The notes under the pieces were generated by a model that saw nothing but the letters and a program-made list of their open reading frames with translations, was not told the origin of the DNA and did no database searches. Position numbers and translations under genes: made by a program. Source: Plasmodiophora brassicae (taxonomy: Eukaryota > Endomyxa > Phytomyxea > Plasmodiophorida > Plasmodiophoridae). From it: a DNA stretch of 64,000 nt. Location: assembly GCA_039704465.1 (NCBI GenBank), contig JASFAU010000009.1:744001-808000 (forward strand), read 5' to 3'. Positions 1-13,011 of this stretch are shown piece by piece (the stretch's first letter is position 1; every line of letters begins with the position of its first letter).

Positions 1-347
1 CTCGCGGTCCACCGCGTACGACATCGGCGACTGTGCGGCGACCCGGCAATGCCGTAGCGCAACGAACTGGAGGGAGTCACGGAGTTGACCGGACCACGTC
101 GCAACGCGCAGTGCAGTCGCGCGGAAACTGCACACCCGGAAGCCACCGACGCATCATCTGCACCGTGACAGCAATCGAACGATGTGGCACAGGACGTACC
201 GGCGATCAGGAAGATATCGTCGGCTGGGGGGCGAACACACATGCCATTTGCGAGGTACTTCAGCGGCCCCACGGCGCTGGGGTCGATCGGTGGTCCATTG
301 ATATCTGTAGCGGCGGCACCCGAACGCCACGTGGACGCGTTCGGCAT
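1..347 (-). CDS. Possible partial secreted or Cys-containing protein, runs off window edge
   Basis: Reading leftward from an ATG at 347 the frame stays open for 115 codons to the window edge. It encodes a neutral stretch with GPPIDPSAVGPLKYL followed by several cysteines, including a CC pair. The composition looks more like a real protein than the competing frames. No family is recognised. The true start may lie upstream across an intron, because an in-frame stop occurs near 430. An internal GTACGT could also be a splice donor. Low confidence. Confidence 0.3.
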   Translation of the reverse strand, partial: MPNASTWRSGAAATDINGPPIDPSAVGPLKYLANGMCVRPPADDIFLIAGTSCATSFDCCHGADDASVASGCAVSARLHCALRRGPVNSVTPSSSLRYGIAGSPHSRRCRTRWTA

Positions 348-496
348 CGGCTCTGGGTGGTGGAGGTGGCTGCCTGCCCGGCGTTCGGTGGGGCAGGTGG
401 TCACGAGATAATTACAAACGAGCAGGAGTCACGGTGCCCTGGGGCGCACGCCTGTTGGTGACCTCTGGGGCCAGTTTCGTACGGCTCTGCATTCGC

Positions 497-1576
497 ATGA
501 GCAGCATGGACGACGAGCAGATGGTATCGGTTGGCGGCATCGCCTCTAGCGAGTCGAACGATGTTGCTCGTCGGTCGGCCAGCGTCTCCAGCGACCCTGT
601 CCAAGCGCGATCGTTTGCGGCCGTCGCCCACAGCCAGCACCAGCACCACCTGCTCCCAGCATCACGTGGGCCAAACAACAGGCATCGTTCTCTCACCCTG
701 GACACGCCGCCTGTCGTCAATGCCAACCTGGTCAGACAGAGCTTTATGCCAGCCTTCTCGCTCCCGCAATCCACGAACACGTCCGCGGTGCCTTCCCCAC
801 ACTCCAAACCCCAGCCCGCCATCCCGCCCTTCCATTTCCAACTTCCCAAGGATACCGCCCAACGACTCGTTCGTGTCTTCACACGTGCGCTGGCTCGCCG
901 CTTCCTGAGTCGCTGGTTGTAGGTGTCGGCCCCGTTCCAGTCCACAGCACAGACAACCGCGTTCCCAGTCGCCCGTCGTCTGACGCTGGCACAATCGGAT
1001 CTACCGTCGTATCGCAAAGTGCAGAGCGGAAGGTCCAACCCAAGGGCGCGTAAGCGCTCGGCGAACATCAGCGAGCTGACGTTCTCGCACCTGTACCACC
1101 CGACGGAGCCGCCTCTGAACCGGATCCGCGTCTGGAAGAACGAACGCAACCTTCAGTTCTACGACTGCGACTGTGGCCGCCGGAAGGCCGTCCAGGATCT
1201 CAAGAAGATCCTCAACCACGTCAGCAAGAATTGCAAGCTGAGCGGCCCTGTCCCCGCGGTGCTTCCAGACAGGGCGAGCGCGGCAACGGGTAGTGCAGGT
1301 CGGCCCCTGGTGTTGCCGTGCCTGGTTCATGCGCCGCTAACCGCAGCGATAGCGTCGACCAGGATAGCCAGTCCGATAACGTATGACAAGGCGATGGACG
1401 CGGCACCGTATTATCATAGGAAGAGTTTGACGACGACGACGACGACGGCGGCGGACATCGCGGCGGCGTCCGCCATCCTGATCATGTCGCAGTCGGTGAA
1501 GAACGCGCAGGAGCTGGCGCGAAGTACCAGCTCGGTGGCGAGCGACGACATCGACGCCGATACCGACCAGTCGTGA
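497..1576 (+). CDS. Hypothetical protein with a C-x-C...H-x4-C motif
   Basis: Proposed exons 497-868 and 923-1576 join to 341 aa across a 54-nt intron that starts GTTCG and ends TTGTAG. The N-terminal 120 residues are Ser/Pro/His-rich and probably disordered. The centre (about residues 170-215) is a compact, charged segment with YDCDCG, then HVSKNC, so it could bind one zinc ion through Cys-x-Cys...His-x4-Cys. The tail is Ala/Thr/Ser-rich and ends acidic. I do not recognise a family. The spacing is not that of a classical C2H2 or BED finger. It is convergent with the RING gene at 1639. Confidence 0.5.
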
Positions 1577-1638
1577 CCGATCCGTCGTGCTCATATAAAC
1601 ACACATACGGTAGCGTGTCCATGGTTTATGGGGCCCGG

Positions 1639-3900
1639 CTACGAGGTAGACGGTGGCTTGCCGCTCAGCACCTGGGTGCACACGGCACGAATCGCGTCGC
1701 CCGCCTCCATCATCGGCTCGATGAACCACTTGTGCTGTTCGATGATACGCGCCAGCAGGTCGTTCTTCATGCAGGTCGTGGTGAGCGGGGCGCCGTCTTC
1801 GTGGGCGCACACGGGGCAGAACCGGTCGGCAGGGATGCAGACCTGGCACGACGTGTGCCCGCACGGCGAGAACACGTACGGGTCATCAAACTCGTTGAAG
1901 CAGACGCTGCAGGTCAGCCCGGTGTGCAACCCGTCGGTCACGCGGCGGCACGATTCGACGCTGTCCATGATGCGGCGGAACACGCCCGCTAACGCCAGGC
2001 GCTGTTCGGCGAACTTGGCCTCCAGGCGCTGCTGTCGGGCGGTTTCCGACTGGCGGTCACGCTCCAGCGCGTCCCGCGCCATCCTGCATTTCATCTCGAC
2101 CGAAGATAGCTGGGCAATCCGCGGTCAGTGAACCGTCCAGCAGGCGGTGGCGGTGGTGTATCGGTCCACCAACCTTACTGCGAAGCTTGTCGTTGTACTG
2201 CTTCTGGCGGGTGGTCTTCTTGATAAGCGCCGCCAGCGCGTCACGACTGTCAACCAGGCGTTGTTTGACAGCAGCGATCTCCTGGGCAGCGCTTTTCTCG
2301 TTTTCGTCCTCTACCTGACGGTGGATCGTAATACATGAATGTCGCGGGCAACGATGCGCCAGCGTCATCGCGAACCTGTGCCAGGCGCTCGATTTCGTCC
2401 TTGGCCAGCTTGTCGTTTTCAGCGGACAGGCGTGCGATTTCCGGCGGCAGCGCGTCAATCTCGCTCTGCATGGCCTGCACGGCACCCTCCAGGGCTCGTA
2501 CCGACTGCAGGAACACACATCAGCTGTCGCGGCGTGCCCTTGCCGATGTTCGCACCTGTTGTTTCGCTCGAATCTTGGCATGCAGCAGGTCGGCCTATCG
2601 CACAGACACCAGTCAGTGCCCGAGACATCAATACACGGGTATGAATGGGAGAAAATCATTGTTATCAGAGCTGCTCCCATCCCCACAAGGAACCACAGGC
2701 CGAAACGAGTGCACCTCAGGTGCCCCCGTCGAAGCGACCGATTCGCGTTTCGACGGTGCCATGATCGATTCGCGTTTCGACCCGCTGGATGGCATCAGCG
2801 TGTCGCGAAGTTTCGGTCCAGCCACCGCGATCGATTCCCGCTTCGATCCGGGCATCGCGGTCGAATCGCGCCTGGATCCGTCGGCAGACGACATCGTGGA
2901 CACTCGCTTTCGAATGTTGATGCTGCTGGGTGCGTTTGCCAACGCCGCCATGGTCTCCATCGTCATCGACGCCTTAGCGGGGCCCCGTGCTTTCGAAGGC
3001 CCGGGTGACATTGCCGCCGCCTTATTCGAAGGGCGACTGCCTCGTTCGTGGCGAGTTTCCGGTTCAGCAGGGATGCTGCCTTCGGTCCCATGCGACGACT
3101 TGGCTGGGCGGATGCTTTCCCGACGACGCGGTGCTGAAGCTTGTGATGTGGCTGCCGATGATCGCCTTCGATATGATTGCTGCGCCCGTTCCTGTTCTGG
3201 TTCTTGGTGGTCCGGCCAGTGAGGCACAACCTCACTGTTCAAACCGTCGAATCCAGGCCTACTCCGCTTGCGCTCGGCTTCCTGTTACTGACGCTATTAG
3301 GGGGATGGGAGCCAGCAATGCCATGTTGGGGAATGAGGCATAGTGTTGCACAGGTACGCCAATGGGTCATCGCATACCTTCTGCTCGTTGGTCAGACGTT
3401 CCGACAGCTGGATCTGGAGGATGTCGTACTGGTCGGCCAGTTCGGCCAGGTTGGCCTCGTGTGTCATACGCATGGACTCGTTGACGGCGGTGACGGCCGC
3501 GATCTCCGTTTCCAGCTTCGCGGCCGCTTCCTTGGCCTCTTCGGTCTGCTTCAGCCAGGACAAGATCGCGTTGAACCTGCCCATTGTTGGTCCGGACCTG
3601 TTAGCGTTCGTGTACGTAGGACAAACCTGGAGGTGTAAGAGCTGATAGTCTTCTCAAGGTGGTCTTTGGTCTCGGCCGCCAGCTGGCTCGACTCGCCGGT
3701 CATCGACATTAGCTGCGCGCGAAGTTTATCCTGGAACGTCTCGCGAAGCTCGACGCCTCGTGCGGATACAACTTGCTGGAGCTCAGCTTGATGCTCGGCT
3801 AGCGTCTGCCACGATACCGGCCTCAGACAACGGCTCCCAGATGTACCCGAGTTTCGCGCCGTACGATCAATTTGTTCGGTTCCGGTGGAGGGATGTCGTT
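1639..3900 (-). CDS. Coiled-coil protein with C-terminal C3HC4 RING finger (putative E3 ubiquitin ligase)
   Basis: Seven exons can be joined in frame: 3627-3805, 3378-3576, 2637-3281, 2556-2594, 2376-2504, 2174-2314 and 1639-2109. A 5' exon ends at 3847 and its ATG is unresolved. Order: long coiled coil, then a Ser-rich basic segment with repeated SKRES/SRRDS motifs, then more coiled coil, then a RING with CSVCF, CGHTSC and FCPVC. The RING implies an E2-binding ubiquitin ligase. The R/K-R-x-S motifs look like sites for basophilic kinases. The layout resembles TRIM-like proteins without a B-box. It echoes the RING/coiled-coil gene at 54355, although similarity outside the domain order is not obvious. 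Introns are 42-96 nt. The substrate is unknown. Confidence 0.75.
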
Positions 3901-4068
3901 GAACTAGGAGGGTATCTCTCAGAGTCGGCGTCAGCGTCAAAGTCGCTTCAACGTACCGGTGGTAAGCGGAATGCGAGCGGAGGAATGATGGGGTGAGACG
4001 CGCATGTCTCTGCCCTAGGGAACAAGGTGGGACCCTGAGCCGGGGAGCGCCTTGTCATACGATGCGAT

Positions 4069-4476
4069 CTACCTCGGCGTGGTGTTCATTTCGCGATGCG
4101 ACCGAAACCCAGCACAGACACCGGTGGGCTGGGGGCGCGGCGGTTCAGCTGTCATCCGGGCGGACAGGCTGAACGACGGTAATCTCGGGACTACTTGGTG
4201 GCTCCGGTGTGCCTGCGATAGCTCGGGGTTATCGAACTCGATCTGGCCCGGGTAGACGTCATCGAGTTTCTGCGGGGCCGCTCCATCAGACCGCCATTGT
4301 CGACTGTTCAGCCATGCCGTCTCACCGTCGGGTAATTCTCGAACAGTTTCATCCGGTCCCGCAACAGGAAGTTCGAACGTCCTGGTCGAGATGACGTCAT
4401 GTGCGCCAGCCGCCCTGACGTGAGGCGCTACTAGATGTCTACTAATTGGGGTCACTCCGATCGCGAGAGCGTACAT
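4069..4476 (-). CDS. Low-confidence ORF, unknown
   Basis: An ATG-started frame of 135 codons lies between the RING gene and ATP synthase beta. Its middle part (for example ELPDGETAWLNSRQW and KLDDVYPGQIEFDNPEL) has natural-looking composition. No family is recognised and no splice pattern confirms it. It may equally be a 3' UTR or intergenic frame. Confidence 0.22.
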   Translation of the reverse strand: MYALAIGVTPISRHLVAPHVRAAGAHDVISTRTFELPVAGPDETVRELPDGETAWLNSRQWRSDGAAPQKLDDVYPGQIEFDNPELSQAHRSHQVVPRLPSFSLSARMTAEPPRPQPTGVCAGFRSHREMNTTPR

Positions 4477-4596
4477 CTAACGGACACTGGTGCGAATGGA
4501 CGGCCACGGCGTCACACGTCGATATCGGGTAGTCGGATGGGTATGTACTACCAGACAATCATCAAATTCAATTCGAGCGCGCTTCCTGCGACTGCG
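4477..4596. other. Short intergenic stretch
   Basis: Nothing recognisable here. It completes the roughly 600-bp interval (4000-4596) between the RING gene 5' side and the ATP synthase beta stop codon, which otherwise holds only the weak ORF at 4069-4476. Confidence 0.5.
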
Positions 4597-6221
<1,625 letters not shown>

Positions 6222-6649
6222 GATGACAAATAAACGTCTCCCTCCGCCGGAGTCCCTCTACCCCCAAACCGAGCGAATGTTTGAGCGCCGCGGCCACGGA
6301 GTTCACCCCGTCGACACACACACACAGCAGGGTCGACACACACAATATACTGCGGTACGTACGCCAACAAAACACCGAAGAAGAATTTTCCCACCCCCTG
6401 TGCAAGCAAGTCGCAGTGGCGCTGCCGGCCTCGACCGCCCGTCATCGGTTTACCGAACCCGTCCCGACCCGATTTTAGGCTGCACGGACCCGACCTGTGC
6501 AGCAACGCCGCAGCAGTCGGAACACGACGTTGTGCGACTGGTAGGGGCGTAGCCAGTGCCCCCAATGATCGCACGTGTACCAGCAGAAGACACGCGATCC
6601 GACTGTGACGATTTGCAGCTGCGACGTGTGACCGCTCCGGGGTGCATAT
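6222..6649. promoter_or_regulatory. Divergent intergenic region with CA microsatellites
   Basis: This 428-bp gap lies between two head-to-head genes (ATP synthase beta to the left, SUMO protease to the right), so it must hold both promoters. It contains two short CA/AC dinucleotide runs around 6316-6350. No convincing TATA box or known operator is seen. Confidence 0.45.
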
Positions 6650-9183
6650 ATGTTCATGTTCAGGCTGTTGGGGATCGTCCGCGGACTGCCTCGGGGCCGA
6701 GTTTCCACGGCGGCGCCGACGGCGGATGCCATGGAGGTCGAGGACCCGTACGATCCGCCGGAGTCGCAGCCGGCGCGTCCATCGCCCGCCCGCACCGTGC
6801 TGTCTCGGGTGGGCATCCCCGGCAGGAAACGCACGCAGGGCAAGTTCCAGGTGAATTTGGCCAATGCAGGCATCCGGTCGAACCTGGCCGAGAGACAGGC
6901 GGCCCGAGCGAGACTACCAGTCACCCAACCGGCAATGCTGCAGAAGCAGAAGGAAGAGCAGGAGAGAGAGAAGCGGAAGCGTATGGCAGATGACACATGG
7001 GCCAAGCGTCAAGAGGAGCTAGGTACGTACTCATGCATATTGGTGGTGCTCGTGCGTATCTCGACTCCAACACGTCCCGTCAGACAGGAACTCTGAACTC
7101 GCCGAATCCAGTGTGTCGACTGGTCGGCATGGGTCGATAACGTTTGCGCAGCCGAGCCAGCGAATCCTGGTGAGCGACCGGACAGAGTTTGGATCTATAC
7201 GGTCGAGAACGACCCCCGTTCAACAGTTCAATCTGAGGCCCAGCCCGAGGACGAACCGACCAACGCTGAATTTGATACAAGAACTGGAGGACGATACGGG
7301 CCAGGAGGCGACGTGCCTGAGGTCATCCCGAACACCTGAGCTACTAGCGACTCGTCGGTCCAATCGCTTGAACAAGGTAAACGTCCCTGTTTGTCTGCCC
7401 TCGCTCAGTGTTCATTATTGCCTATGGTGCTTCTGCAGGTCATTGGCCCCGGTACCACCATTTCCAATCCTGTCGAGCTGAGCGACGACGACGACACCGA
7501 GGAAGAACGGAGTAAGTTGTTCCCACTTTCAGGGCAACGTGATAGTAATTTCCGTTGCATTGTAGATGCTGTTGAGTCCGTTTGGAAGAGTAATCTGCAG
7601 ACCTCGGTGCTTGTAGGAGAGATCTGGCTATCCGGTCAACGACTTGCCGGCCATGGCCCATCCAGTGTAGCCTTCAAGAAACCGTCTTCGACCGTCCAGA
7701 GCGACCCCACTCTTGTTATCGAGGTACCGAAGATCGTCACTTTCTGTCGCTTCGCTACGCTGACGTACGTGCCACACAGTTCACGAAGTACATCGTACAG
7801 GCGGTTCCTTTCAGCTCGATCAAACATGCCACCTGGTGTATACCAGTCGAGAGCGACCTTCCTGGGTTTTTGTCGATCGAGACAAACGCCGAAATGGGTC
7901 AGTGGGTCCGGCCCTACCAGCTGAAGCAGGCGCGGAACGGCTGCGTTTGGATTACCCTGCTTGTGGGCAGGAATGCGTTCAACGAACTTCGCACGCTTGC
8001 TGGTGAAATGCCAATGCTGGCCGTCTGTGAGGATCCCCTCTCCTGGCTTCACGAACGGTGGCCATCGCGCGATACGTTCCCTTTCAAACGGATAGACAAG
8101 CCGTCCCGAGATCGGCGCAAGGCTGAGAAGGACACGATTATTGTTTGTCACCCTCGTGAATCGCGTCTCTGTGTAACTGTCACAGTCGGCGACCTTTGCG
8201 TGCTGGATCCCTGCGAGTTCCTCAACGACACCATCATCGACTTTGAACTGAACCGCATCCGAGAACAATGCCCCGAAGACGTTCACATATTCAGTTCGTT
8301 CTTTTACAAGAAGTTCATCACCACTGGGGAATCGTACGAGGCGGTAAAGCGATGGGCTGACAAGGACGATCTGTTCAGTAAGCGCATGTGGTTGATCCCC
8401 GTCAACGAAGCCATACACTGGACCCTGGCTGTCGTCTGCAATCCCGGCCAGCCTGACGATGATGCTCCTCCTAGCGAGCTGCCCACCATGCTGTACTACG
8501 ATTCTCTGGGTGGGTCTGGCGCTCGTGTCCACAAGGTTATCAAGAAGTACGTTCAAGAAGCGCTGAAACCGGTTGGCACACGCATCCAGAGGCGGGCGGA
8601 CAGACTCGCGATAACGAGGAACTTCCGTCTCGTCGATGTCGACGTTCCTCACCAAAGAAATTCCTACGACTGTGGAATCTTTCTGCTCCTGTTTGCGGAT
8701 CGTGTTGCACGTGAACAACCTGACCCGTCGTGCCCTCATCGTCCCACCTGGTTCGCGGACGACCTTCCCAGAAACGAGCGTAACGAGATCCGACGCCGAA
8801 TCGCGGACCTTGCCTATGAACAGGCTGGAGGTGCACGCTGGACTCTACCAAGGCCGATCGAGCGGTTTGTCGTTGAATCCAGCGATGCGGTTGAGTCAGG
8901 CCCGTCTTCACCTGTTGTACACACCTCTGCCGTCGACGTCGAATCGCCGTCTTCCAAGGATAACGACTCGATGGAATTAACTTTGCTCGGCAAGCGTGCT
9001 TTCGTTGGTGTCGGTAATGGCACCGACGGCAGTGCGGCCAAGCGTACCATGGAGTCTACCAATGAGAGCGACGAGCTTTTCAAGGCGTATAGGCAACATA
9101 CCATCGCGTCCGACCGTGGCGACCCGCTGGATTCAGATGCGGTTCAAGAGCTGGACACATCAACCGAGTTGAATAATGTATAA
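6650..9183 (+). CDS. Ulp1-family SUMO protease, SENP6/SENP7 (Ulp2) type
   Basis: Cysteine protease that removes SUMO chains from nuclear proteins. Exons 6650-7022, 7084-7376, 7439-7511, 7566-7723 and 7780-9183 give 766 aa with introns of 54-62 nt. The N-terminus is disordered. Near exon 3 a VELSDDDD segment resembles a SUMO-interacting motif. A beta-rich segment precedes the C48 catalytic domain, which begins at FLNDTIIDF. Catalytic residues visible are His512 (IHW), Asp540 (YYDS), Gln591 and Cys597 (HQRNSYDCGIF). The large insert around the Asp and the preceding beta domain fit SENP6/7/Ulp2 better than Ulp1. ATG 6650 is the first in frame; a start at Met28 is possible. Confidence 0.9.
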
Positions 9184-9218
9184 GACACCTATTCGGACGT
9201 CGCCGACACCGAAGCGCA

Positions 9219-10876
9219 TTATTCTGGGAATGGGTCGAAAGGCGCAAACTGTGCCTTGAAGCGGTCTCGTTGCGCCGTTTCCTCGTCGACGCTCAGTCGG
9301 CACATATTCCAGTCCGCCTTGGCGGGTTCACCAGCCATAACGGCCAGGGCCTGCCGGACAACCTGTAACGGGACACGTCGCCTATCGCCCGGTTCCATGT
9401 GGAACAGCATGCGTTCTCCAGGTGCTTCCACGAAAATGAACTGCGAATCACTGGCTATCCGGTCGACCGTGAACTTGTCATCGACGACCTCGAAGTCGAC
9501 GCCAGACTCGCGGGCGCATAGGTCTCGAAACGCCCTGGAATCGAATGCGGCATCCACGGGTACGACTTGTACTTGCATATGTGTCGCGGCACGAGTCGCG
9601 ATAAATCGTTCGTAGATGACGCAGTTCCCGTTGAACATGGTCTTCAAGGCCTCCTTGTATTTATCCTGTCCATGCCAACGCCAGATCAGTAGTGAACCCT
9701 TGAAGGTGTCACCTGCAGAAATACCAGGTCGGAGCGTTCGTCGGGTGACAGCTCCCTGGATGACCGAACATGCGAAATGGGGATGATCAGGGCATGGGAG
9801 TCATTCAGAGGACCGCGTGCCAAGGCAACGTACATGGCCGGACCAATGTTAACAATGAGGTGCGCTTCCACAGATGGCGACGCAAGGCAGAACCAGCACT
9901 CTTGCGGCTCACGGGACGCCCTCTTCATCGAGCAGGCCGATATGAAATGCCCGGGCTGATGACAGCGATTGCACACGTAACCATCCGGTGGCGTGGACGC
10001 TTGCGGGCAATCCTCGATATAGTGCCCGGCGACGGAACAGAGGCGGCAGACGTACCCGGGAGGAGGAGGCTGCCCGCTCTGAGGCCCCATAGCCCATCGG
10101 GTCTGTGCGACCTCTACGGGAGCAAGCTTCGCCATCGAGGTTGTCGTTTTCGGACGCTTGGCGGGGCGCGACGACGGTTCTGTACGAGTTGCCGTGTACG
10201 GGCATGGCGTCACATCGGCTGGCGGTGCCGAAGGTGCCGGTCCGATCACACAGGCGTACAGCGACTTCTGATCAGACCCTTGTTCAGCGAGCGCGATGAA
10301 TCGCGTGAATGACGACGAATCCTGGTCGTTGCGATACGGAGGCAATTCGCAATGTGCAGACGGAACGCCAGCGAAATGATAACGTGGGCGTAAGCGCATG
10401 GCAAGCTGAGCGACCAGGTACGATCCCGTGGCGTCCGTCTTGTGGCGGAGCGAACCCGGGATGCGATCATCAGGCAGAAGGGTATGGAAACCTCTGGGCC
10501 AGTCCTGGGTCAGCAACAGGTCACACGCGCCGAGCGCTTCCAGGGCCGCCACGTCTCCTGGAGTGTACCCCGGCGGTTCACCATGGAACACTCCCGCAAG
10601 ATACCCGACTCGTAACGGTCCAACATCGACCTGCCCGTGCCCATGAAGGACAGTGACGTTCGCCGCGATCGACGAGGCGTCTGGCATGGGATCATTTGCA
10701 GGCAGGAGGTAGTACACGGGCAAAGGCGCCGGCGTGGCCACCGCCTCCTCAACTGGAAACGTCCCCACACAGAACGCCGCGTCGAACTTCTGCTTCGCAT
10801 GCAGCTTCTGCAATCGCCGGTACAACGGTGCCGTCGCCGTCACCGTCCCAAGCACGAGTATCTTTGGCGCATCCAT
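9219..10876 (-). CDS. CWF19L1: CWF19-like protein 1 with two CCHC zinc knuckles
   Basis: Spliceosome-associated protein. The yeast homologue Drn1 assists debranching of intron lariats with Dbr1. Exons 10876-9713 and 9665-9219 (47-nt intron) give 536 aa, close to the human length. The N-terminal half is the metallophosphoesterase-like domain without a full metal site (ILVLGTV, FCVGTFP). The middle has two zinc knuckles, CRLCSVAGHYIEDC and CNRCHQPGHFISAC. The C-terminus holds the HIT-like CwfJ domains 1 and 2 with HALIIPISH. The zinc knuckles sit where some plant and fungal homologues carry CCCH fingers. In this intron-rich genome a lariat-turnover factor is expected. Confidence 0.92.
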
Positions 10877-11004
10877 GTGTGGGTCGCGGCTGCCAACCCG
10901 GACGCCCCTGGTCGTCTTAGGCCGTGGCGGAATGCGCAACAACGCCGGATCCGAAGAGTAATGTGTATTCGTCCACAGGACAGGCGAACGTGCGCGCGTT
11001 CCGG

Positions 11005-11979
11005 TCATAGGACCGGGATGTTGCTAACGACAAAGGATACGTCGCCCTTGAGGGCCGTTGTCGACCCGAACATGACTTTCCCCGGGCAGTGCGAGAATCT
11101 AACGGTCGGTCAGCGATCATGTCATCATAGGGTCAGGCAGAGTACGATCGCACTTGAACGGCGCTCCCCCTTGTCCCAACGTGATTTGCTGCGTTTCCCG
11201 GGCGTCAATGTCCTTCATCGATTCTCGGGACTGCTGGATAACGTCACTGCCGAACCAAGAATCAGCAGCAAGTACGAAGAGACATTCGGACGGACGCGTC
11301 ACATTTCGTTTTCAAGGCTGTGCGCAATCGTGTCAACTGGGAGCGCTTCCTGTAGATCCGCCTTATTGCAAACGACAAGAACGGGAACCTTCCGCTTGTG
11401 GATGACCGGATGTACAAGCACGGCGTGCAGCAACCTGTCCAGAGTCGAATCAGCCGCCATACTGCATTCCAGTGTTGACCTGACTTGGCCGCTGCAGGGA
11501 GCTCGCTTGGCGATGCACTGTCAACGACAAAGACAACGGCCACGGCCTGGTCGAGATAGGCTGATAGGCCCAGACGGAACGATGAGTGTCCAGGGTAGTC
11601 TATCATGCGTATCGAGGCATTCAGCCCAGGCACGTCGAACTCGAGATCGTTCGGTCGTAGCGAAGGGACTGTCTCACGAAACCCGTCTTGCATCACCTGA
11701 CGCTACGTTAGAAGGAGGCAACAGTTGAAAGTCACACCGTGCCGCCAACCCTGTAGTACAACGCCGTCTTTCCTGCATTCATCGGGCCGGTTACGACGAT
11801 CGCGTTGCGCTTCGCCGATCGCAGGCGCACCGCCAATACTGAAACGCAATGTTAGATGCGACGACATTATGGCGGCGCGACGCACACGCACGGATGGCGA
11901 TGACGACGAGGGCGATAACAATGCCAGCCACGGCTAGCAGCGGCGACGACATCGACGGAGCAGCGGCACCCACGGCCAT
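11005..11979 (-). CDS. SRPRB: Signal recognition particle receptor subunit beta
   Basis: Small GTPase anchored in the ER membrane that holds SRP receptor alpha for co-translational targeting. Six exons (11979-11886, 11838-11750, 11696-11485, 11434-11303, 11246-11154, 11098-11005) give 237 aa; introns are 47-55 nt. An N-terminal membrane helix (about residues 16-40) is followed by the P-loop GPMNAGKT, the switch II motif DYPGHSS and the NKAD guanine-specificity motif. The last exon reads FSHCPGKVMF...LKGDV, matching the conserved C-terminal strand of the family. The exon joins come from reading frame plus this family alignment. Confidence 0.93.
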
Positions 11980-12149
11980 CGCGCAACGCAATGCGCAACA
12001 GACTCAGCCCTGATCGAACTTGCTTCATTCGTTACAGGTTTACGCGCGAATAGTCGGGTGCCTAACGAATCGACGACCAAGCCGATGCATTATAATGCAG
12101 GGGCGGTTTGCTGACGCCTAACCCGTCAGCGAACCTGATGAGAGCACCG

Positions 12150-12850
12150 GTCGATCCACATAGACGAGAAGTGGTTTTACGCGACAAAGGTCAAGAAGGG
12201 ATATTACATCGTTCCTGACGAGCACGTCCCGGATCGGCACGTTAATTAAGAGCAGCCGCTTCATCACAAAGGTCATGTTCCTTGTCGCGGTCGTGTCAGG
12301 CGTCGACATAGCCGGAATAAAGTCCGTGCGAGCGGGGGACCGACGGCAGTCGGTCAACGCGTCGTGTATAGGACGTATAGTCGTGCCGCAAGAGTTACGA
12401 TCCCGATCGCGAACTGCTGTTCGACGGCCGCATTGGGGTGTGACCTATAATGCAGCAGGAACCCGCGAAGCGCTCGTCTAAGAACCGACAACGTGACCCA
12501 CTTGTAACCAACACGAAGGAGCTGAACCGGGAAGGACACGTTCGTCTCCTTGTAGAAGAGGTCATTCCGACTGTGAAGAGAAGTGGCCGGCGGGAACGAA
12601 GTCACATGCCATCTTCATTCAACAAGACAATGCACGGCCCCATGCAAAGGCCGACGACGCGGCGGTTTATGCAGCTGATCACTCAGACGGGTTCAATATC
12701 AACTTAATGCGTCAACCCCCGGCCGAATAGCCCGGACTTTACGTCTTGGACTTGGGTATCTTAGCTGCCTCCAAGTGTCCATTGCCTGTGATGAGGAAGC
12801 TGTTCGTGCAGCGAGGGCCGTTCTGGACGCTCATGTTGCTGTCTAAATTC
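12150..12850 (+). pseudogene. Decayed mariner-like transposase
   Basis: Across three shifting frames the DNA encodes the core of a mariner-type DDD transposase. IDEKWFYATKVKKGYY around 12160 carries the first catalytic Asp. KVMFLVAV follows, then EPAKRSSKNRQRD and EEVIPTVKR, then QQDNARPH at about 12620 with the second Asp, then VLDLGILAAS near 12755. In-frame stops and frameshifts (for example TAA near 12246 and TAG near 12727) show it is dead. The C-terminal part runs into the left arm of the inverted repeat at 12778. Confidence 0.85.
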
Positions 12851-13003
12851 GTTGGAACTCGTTACTCCCTCTGTCAGGGACTGAATGACAGGTTTCAAAA
12901 AATAGATGTACGAGAATGATTGGTTCCAACGAATGTAGACAGCAACGTGAGCGTCCAGAACGGCCCTCGCTGCACGAACAGGTTCCTCATCACAGGCAAT
13001 GGA
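12778..13003. repeat. Inverted repeat with 81-bp arms (3 mismatches) and 64-bp loop
   Basis: Left arm 12778-12858 and right arm 12923-13003 are reverse complements with about three mismatches. The left arm still reads as transposase C-terminal codons (IACDEEAVRAARAVLDAHVAV), so the right arm is an inverted duplication of a piece of the dead mariner copy. The RNA or single strand could form a long hairpin. Confidence 0.9.
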
Positions 13004-13011
13004 CAGGGGCG

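Noticed and set aside
7724..7779. Apparent frameshift in the SUMO protease between two frames
   Set aside because: A 56-nt GT-AG intron with a CTGAC branch-like site restores frame exactly, so no frameshift is needed.
7636..8739. 367-codon minus-strand ORF antisense to the SUMO protease
   Set aside because: The plus strand encodes the full C48 catalytic set, and the antisense frame has no recognisable domain.
10637..11728. 363-codon plus-strand ORF over CWF19L1 and SRPRB
   Set aside because: Antisense to two well supported spliced genes; composition is Arg-rich and shadow-like.
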